Assembly (NCBI GenBank): GCA_015680685.1
Contig: MNCI01011971.1
Location: 484,846 to 548,845, forward strand
DNA: 64,000 bases
From: Gnetum montanum
Lineage: Eukaryota; Streptophyta; Gnetopsida; Gnetales; Gnetaceae
Direction of reading: 5' to 3'
Shown here: piece after piece, positions 35,312 to 45,078 of the stretch
Numbering within the stretch: the stretch's first letter is position 1
How the letters are laid out: the number at the start of each line of letters is the position of its first letter
Position numbers and translations under genes: made by a program
The notes under the pieces: generated by a model
Databases searched by the model: none
What the model was told of the DNA's origin: nothing
The model's input: only the letters and a program-made list of their open reading frames with translations

Positions 35312-35396
35312 CTGCAAGTGTAATCACAACACACATAAATCACCTATACTTAACAATGAACCTAGACACTAAGTGCAATGCATGACATACACATAC
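35312..35396 (-). other. Intron of the antisense gene (85 bp)
   Basis: Donor GTATGTGTATG, acceptor GATTACACTTGCAG. Splicing joins QEVHLEL to KLQWDLSEATHIDALPELP in one frame. The 52.6-kb copy has a 95-bp intron at the equivalent place. Confidence 0.78.
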
Positions 35397-35600
35397 CTAG
35401 TTCTAGATGAACTTCTTGTAAGCAAGAAAAAATATCATCAAAGATACCTTTAAAAAATTCTATCTTACTGGGAATCTTAGGCCATGGTCTTAGTTGGTAG
35501 GTTGATGTAGGACAAGTAGGGGAGGTCATGTCGATTGGAACGTATGTTCCTGATATTTTTTCCCGAGATGCATGTGCCTCAGAAGTCTCAGCATTTACCT

Positions 35601-35686
35601 CTAATAATAGAAATAATCAAAATAATTAAGAACAAACATGAAAATTAAAAGGTAAAATGACATATATTGCACTGAAAGGAACATAC
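35601..35686 (-). other. Intron of the antisense gene (86 bp)
   Basis: Donor GTATGTTCC, acceptor TTTCTATTATTAG. The flanking frames join in phase to give a Glu codon split across the junction. Confidence 0.72.
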
Positions 35687-35981
35687 CAAAAAACCCTTTG
35701 TCATTTGGCTAGGGTGGATCACCATGCTCTAATGATCCATTAAAGAAGCCATTAAGGACATCCCTTTCATCACTGGGTTGCCTAAGTGCATCCATAGCCT
35801 TTGCAAGCTCTATCCCCATGATGTTTGTTACATCTTCATCTTGCGAGGTGCGACATTCTTCAATTTTTTCTTCTCTTTCATTCGCTTCTTCTTCTAGCCC
35901 TGTGACAATCACTTCAGGATCAACCATCAAGGCCAAAGTCTCTCTCTCTCTTTTAGCACTTTCCTCTGATGATTCCAAAAT

Positions 35982-36106
35982 CTTAGAGTTAGCATAACAT
36001 AGTATATATGAAATATAGATAAAAAAAACAACAAATAACAAATAATTTATAACAATAAAATAAAATATTTACTTTCCACTAGCAATACAAAATGAATCTT
36101 CTTTAC
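35982..36106 (-). other. Intron of the antisense gene (125 bp)
   Basis: Donor GTAAAGAAG after the codons for DLIPSR, acceptor GCTAACTCTAAG before ILESSEES, phase 0. A CTAAC branch-point-like word lies just before the acceptor. Confidence 0.65.
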
Positions 36107-38300
36107 TCTTGATGGTATCAGATCCGGGGTAGGCTCCCTTGGACGTTCTTTCCTCTTCACCTTCATCTCGGACTTTCCAACGGTCTTTCCAAGTAAATGT
36201 TCAGCCCTTTTCATAGACGTGCATAGCCTAGGTGGTTCCAATCCCAAGATATCATGGGAATGATGGGAATGGGTAACCATGCCTCCAGTGGTAATTGATG
36301 CGGATTCATCAATTTCTTTTGGTGGATCCTAGGATTTGGTGATGCTAAATAGGTGGCGAACCCATGGATAGGACAATTGTGAATGGTCCCTCAAAACATG
36401 GCGGGTATCATCATAAACCACTAAGAACTTGGTGAACCTATCTAAATACCCTGCAAAGAAGGAAAATGTGAAATGGGATTTAGCCTAGGTGTTTGAACGT
36501 AACCTGATAATCTCCCCACAAAAACCAGCTACGAGAAACTATTCCCAATTGTAGCATCGGCCTGTCTCTAAGACTATATGTATGATGCATGTAGACTCAA
36601 TCCCAAGATTTCTCCCTTGAGAAAGAGACTTAGGGAATGCCCTTACTCGAAAGAGAGGATATAGAAAGTTCACCATCACTAATCAGGTGTTGTTTTGCAT
36701 AGAAAAACCTTTACTACCATGAGATACACCTAACCATTCCTCTGGTTCTTTTATAACCTGGTTCTCCTTGGTTGCTTTATCTATGGCGACCATAGCATCA
36801 TCGATGGGCATGCCAAAAAGGTTAGACATGAATTTAGTAGTCAAATGGAAAGATACCTTGACCCCTCAGACCTATGTGCTAAAAATAGGAAGCATCATCA
36901 TTGAACTAATCAATAATGGTGACCATCTCCGTAGCCGGGTAAGGTGACTGATGGTCAACTCAAAATCTCCCATTCGCAACCTCTTTTGTAATTACTCAAC
37001 CTCCCCAAATTTCATGAAAAGGGTGGCCTCAGTGTGCCCTATTATAACAGTGATTTCTTCGGGAGGGATGGCTGCTGTAAAGAGAAAACATAGAGAAAAA
37101 GAGGTTAAAAACATGGTAAATGATAATGTAACTAAAATAAAGAGAAAATGAAGTTTAGGGTATGGTCATTTACCATTAGTAAGTAGCATAGGTGGGTTAG
37201 GTGGAGGATAAATTCTTTGAGGAAAGATTGGCCCATTGAAAGATCATTCCTCATGCAACCAACCTCGAGCTTGGAAAAGTTCAAAGTCTGTTAAAAATTT
37301 CCTATGGAAATCAACAAGAGCCATCTTTGTCTAGTCCAATACTGTAGCATGAAGAACGGGGCCCATCATAAATGTCTCTATCGCTGTGCGCATTAGGGAA
37401 AGCCCACCATCATCATTGCACATTCCATGTTCATCAAAATTGGGACTACATAGAAAAGAAACATTTATATTTAGGTGATGACATAAAATTTAAAATAGAG
37501 TCACAAAATAAAATATGAGGAAGCATACCTGTCCAGTCTATATACTATCCCAGGGTAATTCTAGAATAGAGTGTGCACATGAAGAGCTAGGAAAAGTGTG
37601 TTGCTATTATTGTAGTGACTACATGTTGGCAACTCCCACACACGAGTCAAGGGAGGTGTAGATCTAGGACCTTTAGTAGGGCCTCCTACAACCTTGAAAA
37701 GTCCCTCATAAATATCAGTAACAAAGGCAAGCATGCCTTGTGTGGACCTGGGCAACACTATCTCAATGATATCATGAGCCAATTGTTCACTTAAATGAGA
37801 CCATATGACCACACTAAAATTTTGCAAGATGAAAGAGAAAAATAAATTGACACCAGGGCAAAACCATATCATATGGGGCCCAATGCATAGGTCATAAGGG
37901 GGTGTGTTTAGTCCAAAGGGGCCAAACCAAGCAAGTACCCCAACAAGTTCAACCACTAGAAGAGAAGATTTGAGTCCCCTGCACACTGCCAAAAACATTA
38001 GGTAAGTGACAAATCTAAGTGCTAACAACAGGGAAAAATCACAAAAAACTAAAAATCACATAAACGGATACTTTGAATCTGTAGCCATACCCCATGAGAG
38101 AAGAGCATCAATATCTATTTAGTGTATCTAATGCTCACTGGGGTACATTGGAATTCATGCCATGATAAACTCACATAAAAATGCAAAACATAAATACTCA
38201 AGAAAAAAAATAAACGATATAAACACAAAATTGGAAAATAATGGGTATCCAGTAGTGATGAATGGCTCATGTTGGGCCTTCCCTACAACCAAGTCATGCT

Positions 38301-38435
38301 AGCCCTTACCATCAATAAGTCACATTTAGCCCTTAGCATCGACAAGTCACATTAAGCCCTTACCATCAACAAGTAATGTTAATCCTTTACCATCAACAAG
38401 GCATGCCTTCCCTTACCATCAACAAGTCACGTTAG
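38301..38435. repeat. 27-bp tandem repeats upstream of the antisense gene
   Basis: Five units at 38301, 38328, 38355, 38382 and 38409 with core AGCCCTTACCATCAACAAG then TCACATT/TCACGTT. They lie just 5' of the antisense gene (reading on the minus strand), where its promoter should be. Confidence 0.9.
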
Positions 38436-39960
38436 GCCTTCTCACTAGCAGCTCATGTTGGATCTTCATCCCCAACACTCATACTAGCATCCCACATTAT
38501 AGGTCATGTTGGAACCTGCAACTTTCCTCGAGGCTCTCGCCCTACGTTCACATCGCCTGCAATATTGCCAAGACAAACAAGCCTTCCCAACTTACGTCAA
38601 GGCCTAGCCAACCGCTCATGATGCCTGTCTCTGGCACCCACAAAACCTATCCTAGCAAAAACCCTCTCAGTCCACAGTAGCTTCAATTCTTCCATTACCT
38701 ATATTCATGCCACCAAGAATACTAAAAACCTTGCTACCCTGGGAATGAAAAATCACAAGTCACATTGCCCAAGGACTGAAAAACTCCAAAAATTATAGGT
38801 CACGCTGCCCTAGGGAAAGACTTGAAAATTTGTAAGTCACCGTCCCCTAGCAAAATTCAGAAATCACAAGTCAGGCTGAGTTTCACAAAAATTCAAAAAT
38901 GTGTAGTCACCCTACCCCTTCGAAATTAAAAATTTACAGTCATACGCCCCTCTAAAAATCTAAATTTTTTGTAGTCATGCTGCCCTAGCCTCAAAGTCAA
39001 AATTTTTGTAGTCACGCTGCCCTCCAAAGCTAGAAAATTCTACCCAAAAAATTCAATGTCATGTTGTTCATTCCCTAAAATTCATAGTCATGCTGCCAAA
39101 GATGCCAAAAAGGGAAGACAATCACATTGTCAAGAAGGGCAGGAGGCTCACGCTGCAAACCCCAAGCTCACAAGTGCAGCTCACGCTGTGACTCAAAAGA
39201 CAAACCTTCCTCCCCACATTCACGTTACATCCACAAACCCTACAAAAATAATTCCTTAATTCCAAAAATCCCAAAACCCAAATCACAGAAAAAACTATCA
39301 CCCTAGGTAACACTGCTTGTAAAAATACCAGAGAAAAATTAGGGGCAAAGAATTTATCTGTGCAGGGACTTCTTCCATGTTGGAATCCTAGCTTTGGGGA
39401 GATGTTAAAGGAGCTCTTCACTCTCCTCCATGAATGCCAAGGCTTCCTGCTTCCTTCCCTTTCCCCCACATGCCTTTCCCTTGCCCTTGTCTTTCATGGT
39501 CACGCTGACGCTAACGCTAATACCTTGGCTCACGCTACACTATAGGTAGGTCATGTTGTCCTTCCAAGTTCTAGAAACTCACGTTAATAGAAATGAGACC
39601 TCCTATTTGAAAAATTTCCTTTTCTATTCCCCCTGGTAATTTAATTTAATTTATTTAATTATTTTTGGCCTTTTATTTTAGTTCCTCTTCTTATGTTAAT
39701 TACATGTTGTTGTTTAAGCCATCTTTGCCTTGTTCTTTCCTAACTTTCCTTGTCGTTCCAACCCCCCGAAATGAGGCCCAAAACTTCTTATGAGGAGGAA
39801 AGTGCAGAAAATCAATAATAAATATATATAAAAATATGGAAATGACATCAAATTCATAAAAATTTGAAATCCCCATGACCTTATTATTCACTCAAAAATT
39901 TAAAATTTTAAAATTTAGAATTTAAAAGTAAAAAATTTAAAATTTAAAAATTTAAAAATA
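38436..39960. repeat. Spacer rich in GTCACGCTGCC words
   Basis: At least ten GTCACGCTGCC-like words, many decayed to GTCATGCTGCC or GTCACCCT, recur irregularly every 40-70 bases between about 38500 and 39560, each followed by an A-rich stretch. No protein is credible here; frames at 39056-39259 and 39122-39469 are by-products of the repeats. It ends in AT-rich low-complexity sequence (39600-39960). Confidence 0.7.
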
Positions 39961-40168
39961 GTACATACACTCAGTCCAAATGACCAAGTCAACATGTGGC
40001 CTGGTACAACCTTAAACTGCCATTTGTCCTGGTATGGTCTTAAACTACCATGACTACCAACACATCTCTAGATTTTTATCAATGCATAGTTCACTTATAT
40101 TTAGTAACTCCTTTGCCAAGAGGGTGTCTCTTACTCCACTCCTATTTTAAATTGGCACGAGCAAGCAC
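39961..40168 (+). other. Leader to inner pol with TTAAACT words
   Basis: Contains two copies of a GGTMxxGTCTTAAACTACCA-like word (39990-40060), related to the 27-bp repeats at 33215, then a short AT-rich stretch before the first methionine of pol at 40169. Confidence 0.5.
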
Positions 40169-43100
40169 ATGGCCACCAAGAATATCCTCTCGACATTGAC
40201 TCTCAATGGACCATATGGGGAGGTAGAAAGGAAAATCAACCTAGAATCCTTGGATTCAAATCCATCCACCTATACCAATTTAATAGCCTCCACTCAAAAA
40301 ATGTTAGATTGGCCTAAAAAAATGACTAAAAATCTAGATCTAGAAGCTGATAATATCACTAAAGATCCTTACTTGAAATCCCCATTGCCACGATCAATGG
40401 AAAAACTAGAACATTGAAATTAAGTGCCTTACTGGACTCGCAAGTCGTAGGTGAATCAAGTGTTAAAATACAACATAAAAATGTTTGCATTGTCATATAC
40501 AGACATGCTAGGACTAGACCCACAGATCATCCAATAGAAGATTATTCTTGATGAAAAAATTAAAGTGGTGAAGCAAAAAGCACAAAAGGTCAGACCCGAG
40601 GTTGCATTGGCTGTCCATACTGAAATCACAAAGCTCTATCAATCTAGTTTCATCCAAGCCATTGACTATTTCGACTGGGTATCAAAAATTTTTGTAGTCC
40701 CCAAGAAGAATGGTAGTATGCGCTTATGCATTGACTTCCGTGATCTCAACATAGCCATAATAAAGGATGATTTCCCATTACCTAGCATTGATCAACTTAT
40801 TGACACAACTGTTTGGCATGCACTATTATCCTTTATGGATGGATTTTTGGGATACAACCAAATAAGAATCAACCTAGAACATTAACTCAGACCAAGTTTA
40901 ATGACACCTTGGGGTACATTTTGTTATACAATGATGCCATTTGGCCTTAAAAATGTAGGAGCTACATATCAATGAGCAATGACATACATATTTAGTGATT
41001 ACATGCTCAATTTGCTCAATGATTATGTTGACAATACTGCAGTCAAATCTAAAATAATGGAATAGCATGCAAAATATCTGTACTTATTACTTAAACGTTG
41101 TCTCAAATATGACCTTAGATGCAATCCAAGGAAGTGTTTCTTTGGTGTCAAAATAGGTAAAATGCTTGATTTTGTAGTCTCTGTGGTAGGAATACAGGTA
41201 GACCCTGATAAAGTTAAGGTAATAAATAATATGCAATCGCCAAAAAACCTTACCGAATTACATGGTCTTCAAGGTAGGCTACAATTCATTAGACACTTTA
41301 TCAAAAGGTTGATAGACAAGTTGAGACCTATGTAGTACCTATTACGAAAAAATGTGCATTTCCAATCGACCCAACAATGTCAAGAGGCATTCAAGAATAT
41401 AAACTAAGAACTGGCTCAACTACCAACCATCTATCCCCCTCAAAGAGATAAACCTTTCTACATCTACCTTGCAACTTGTGATTCTTCCATCGCGTTGATG
41501 CTTTGTTAAAAACATGAGGATGGAGCCAAGATCCCTATATATTACCTAAGCCACACTTTAATTTCCTATGAACAATGATACAATGATGTAGAGAATTCAT
41601 GTCTTGCCCTGGCTTTTTTCTTGAAGAAATGGCGGCATCATCTCTTCTGCAATCAAGTTTACATCATTTTCAAGGATAATGTACTCCACACCATCACTAA
41701 CAACATCTACGACTTGAGCAGGATAGCTAGGTGGAAAGTGATGATCGCACAGTTTGACCTACACTATGTTGCTCAAACTTCCACAAAAGGTCAAACAATA
41801 GTCACATGATTATCCATTACCAATAATGTGGCAAAATATGAAAGTATTCTTGAAGGCCTTCAAGCAGCGTTGACTTCGGGAATTTCACATCTTATAGTTC
41901 GAGGAGATTCACAATTAGTCATTAATCAAGTCATAGAGGTTTACACATGTAAGGCTCCCCATTTGCAACCATACTATGATTTTACTAAACATCTACTAAG
42001 ACAACTAGTAGAAAAAGATATACAACATGTCCTAAGAAGTGAAGACACCATTGCTGATGCACTTGCCACACTAGCCTTAAACATGACATCCAAAATGCTC
42101 CATGCATTGCCTAGCTCTATCATAAATTGTGCCAAACCTATAATTAACACTCGTGATGAAATACCTATAGCATCTATTAGCACAACACATGGAATACAAA
42201 GGTACGATGATATGAAAGAGTACCTTCTAATAGGCGAACCACCACAACACTTGACAAATGCTCAAAAGGACGCCGTGTGAAAACATTCCCAGCAATATGC
42301 GTTAATAGGAAACACCTTGTGTAGAAAATCTTATGAAGGCATTTTGATAATGTGCGTTAGTAGCATCGATGGTCAAACAATTGTAGAACAAGTCCATGAA
42401 GGACTTTGTGGAGGGCACATTGCACCTAAAGCAATGGCAGTGAAGATTAGGCATTTAGGCTACTACTAGCCACACATGTAGTATGATTGCATCTCCAAGG
42501 TAAGAACATGTGACATTTGCCAAAATCATGGTAATCTAATACATGTGCCACCTAACAAACTACATACAACACAAATCACATGGCCATTCCAAAAATGGGG
42601 TTTAGACTTAATTGGACCAATAATGCCATCATCCTCTGCAGGACATAGCTTTATTATTATCGCAATTGAATATTTCACAAAATGGGTGGAAGTTATTTCC
42701 CTTAGAATGACCACATCAAAACACATTTGAACTTTTATAATAGTAAATATCGTGACTCATTTTTGTATTCTAATTACCATCGTTACTAACAATGGGCCAT
42801 AGTTCAGTAGTGCAAATACTAAAAGCTTTTGTGAAAGCCTTGATATTAAACATGCATTTTCATCACCTTACTACCCATAAAGCAATGGTTAAGCAGAGGC
42901 TACAAAAAACATTGTCATGATGGTGCTCAAAAAGATTCTAAATTAGAGCAAGAAATGATGGCATGAACAATTGGTCTATGCATTGTGGGCATACAGAACA
43001 ACACATCGAACATCTACAGGTAAAACTCCATATAGTCTTGTATACGGATCTAAAGTTGTTTTACCTTTAAAATTGCAGGTTCCCTCATTGCCTATAGTTC

Positions 43101-43440
43101 TCTCGAGCCTCCTTGATGAAAGTCAAAATAATGAACTACACATTGCTGAGCTTGATTCAATAGAATAAAATCATGTGTGAATGCTTGATCAAATAGAATG
43201 GTACCAAAAAAAATAGAGGCAAAGGCACAAGCACGATCTCCATAAACACTCAATTAAAGAAGGAGATCTAGTCCTTAAGGTCGTCTGTGAACATCTAGAA
43301 AAATTCTTAGCCAACTAGGAAGGGCCTTACTAGTCATCAAGGCATACAATAATGGAGCATTCAAACTTGCTAACATGGATGGGAACGTGTTTGCTAAACC
43401 CACAAATCATTTGTACCTGAAATGGTACTATGTTTGATAA
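40169..43440 (+). pseudogene. pol of inner element: RT, RNase H, archaeal-type RNase H, integrase
   Basis: All parts are in one frame across 3.3 kb; only stop codons and an in-frame deletion break it. Pre-RT: SYTDMLGLDPQII. RT (about 40565-41110): FRDLNIAIIKDDFPLPSIDQ, MDGFLGYNQIRINLE, MMPFGLKN, and YVDN at 41024-41035, where the second catalytic Asp has become Asn. RNase H: about 41440-41800 (PFYIYLATCDSSIALML, IYYLSHTLISYE). Archaeal-type RNase H: 41828-42110 (VAKYESILEGL, RGDSQLVINQV, SEDTIADALATLAL), with its N-terminal DG motif missing. Integrase: 42290-43300, with zinc-finger CDICQ, WGLDLIGPIMP, TNNGP (Asp to Asn) and ALWAYRTTHRTSTGKTPYSLVYG. Dead in at least three catalytic places. Confidence 0.92.
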
Positions 43441-43464
43441 ACTTAAGGTACATCAAAGTCCTAG

Positions 43465-43654
43465 CATCATGACTTCAAACTGATAACACAGAAAAGTCAT
43501 GGCATCATGATTTAAAACTGATACCATAGAAAAGTCTTGGCATCATGACTTAAAACTGATACCACAGAAAAGTCCTAGAATCATGACTTAGAATTGATAC
43601 CACAGAATAGTTTTGGCATCATGAATTAAAAATGATACCACAGAGCTTTGTCTG
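43465..43654 (+). repeat. 38-bp tandem repeats after integrase
   Basis: Five units at 43465, 43503, 43541, 43579 and 43617. Core CATCATGACTTAAAACTGAT, then ACCACAGAAAAGTC. Further single words with ATGACxxTAAACTA continue to about 43870. Confidence 0.92.
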
Positions 43655-45063
43655 ACATGACACTAAACTACCATATCTGTCCGCCATGACATAAAACTAG
43701 CATTCAGAGTTCACTAAGACTATAAACTAGTTTGCCTCTTCACAGTCTGCTATGACTCTAAACTAGCAATGCACCATCTGCTATGATGCTAAATTGGTGC
43801 CGTCCAAGGGGTTATGATGTGAAACTAACCCACAACAATCCACCAAGACTATAAACTGATGATATCATCAATGACTAGGTAAAACTTGAAAAGATGTGTT
43901 GCTGTGATTGGTTGTTCATGTTCATGTACCACAAAAGACTTACTGCATAATTTTTCTCATGGATCCTAATGAATTTGATGTTATTCATGGTTTTGTTCAC
44001 TTTGAAAATGCACACAGTGGCTCCATCTATGAGTTTAAAGTGCTTAGTTAACTGATTCATTTGTGCTTTTCTTATCTTCTTGGAGTTTTTTTTGTAGGAT
44101 GACACGCTTGAGATGTTCGTGCATAAGTGCACTTCATCATGATGAAAAGGTATCAAATTCTTCCTGATGCATGTAACTGGGTTAATCAATCCATTCATAA
44201 GTACATTCCCAACTCCTGATATATCCCCTATTTTCCCATCATGCTCCCGTTAGCCTATTTAATTACACCCCCTTGATACGTTTTGCTTACTTCAAAACTC
44301 TTGATACATTGTTGTACACTGTGACTCCCTAAGCAATTGTAACACAAAACATAGTACATAGTACATGATGAAAAATACAAGTGCTCGAACACGAGCAGAG
44401 CACTAAAAGTAATCTCTTTTAAAAAGACCATGAAAAGGAAAATAAAAGAAAAAGAAAGAAAAAATAAAGAAAAAACAAAAGAAAAGAAGAAATAAAAAAA
44501 TAAAAATAACAAAATAAAACAAAAGGGTCAAAGAGAAAAATGCACGGAAAAGGTCTTTGTGACCCCATTTGACATCATAAGAAAAAGACTATTGGCTATT
44601 CTGATACAAGCCTGAGGCGAGAAGGCAATTGTCTTAAAAAATAGTTACACTTGTGTCTCAAAGAGACCATGTTGCACATCATCGCATGGATTTGGCTATT
44701 TACAACAGGCCCCATAAACACTCTATAAGAGTCTTGTTTCTCCAAAGAATGCACTTCCTATGTCTTAGCTTTGAGTCTGCTGAACACTAGCTATGGACAA
44801 AGATCAAAGATATAACTCATTCATGTGAGAGCATTCCTCTTCCACAATCCCAGTAGAAATCATAACCCTTAATTAACTCTTGAATTCCCCTGGTTCAAAC
44901 CAATCCCTTGCATCTTGAACCACATTCCCTTGATCCCATGTACTTTTGAAAATGGTGCGATGACATCCAGCCAAAGGCCGATGGCTAATGCTTGATGCTT
45001 TATTCTTCATGGTGTTTCGTGCTTATTTTTTGACACCTCTTGGGTGGATTCCTCCATACATCA
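43655..45063. other. Inner element 3' untranslated region
   Basis: No gene. TTAAACT-type words fade out by 43870. A purine-rich tract (about 44425-44535) made of A with scattered G and few pyrimidines precedes 540 bases of mixed sequence before the polypurine tract. Minus-strand frames here (43875-44198, 44255-44512) show nothing recognisable, and the second is a mirror of the purine tract. Confidence 0.5.
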
Positions 45064-45078
45064 ACAAAGAGGGGCCAA
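45064..45078 (+). other. Polypurine tract of inner element
   Basis: ACAAAGAGGGGCCAA directly before the 3' LTR start (TGAAAC), as required for plus-strand priming. Confidence 0.8.

Larger units (their letters stand above)
33828..38112 (-). pseudogene. Antisense, intron-containing gene between protease and RT
   Basis: A minus-strand gene of at least five exons. GT-AG introns at 35982-36106, 35601-35686, 35312-35396 and 33909-33998 each join frames in phase. The last exon (33828-33908) reads EHVNDGAGPSGAKADDEEDL and ends in TAA. Earlier parts include an open 155-codon frame (37561-38028, with AFVTDIYEGLFKVVGG and TRVWELP), a basic region (about 36130-36280), an acidic coiled-coil-like stretch (35709-35981) and a Trp- and Lys-rich region (34270-34480; VQKWVQDQKDHKHQHKKW). 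The few in-frame stops look like Trp, Gln or Arg codons hit by C-to-T or G-to-A change. A homologue lies at 51644-52880. The function is unknown; the 37.6-kb exon faintly recalls plant-mobile-domain proteins, which I do not claim. 34740-35279 must be removed to read it. Confidence 0.75.

Noticed and set aside
34583-35372. Open frames containing an unknown residue around 34740 and 35159
   Set aside because: They cross Ns and join inverted or duplicated assembly pieces, so no such protein exists.
36451-36503. Possible fifth intron of the antisense gene
   Set aside because: The acceptor TTCTTTGCAG is good, but the best donor gives only 53 bp and an uncertain phase, so I did not list it as an intron.
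37561-38028. Naming the 155-codon antisense exon a plant mobile domain
   Set aside because: The resemblance (IYRGL-like and W-rich blocks) is too weak to assert without a profile search.
39056-39469. Frames on both strands in the spacer (67 and 115 codons)
   Set aside because: They arise from the repeated GTCACGCTGCC words; codon content follows the repeat.
44255-44512. Phenylalanine-rich minus-strand frame
   Set aside because: It is the complement of an A/G-rich tract, not a membrane protein.
44425-44535. Purine-rich tract as the polypurine tract of the inner element
   Set aside because: It is about 540 bases from the LTR; the true tract abuts the LTR at 45064-45078.
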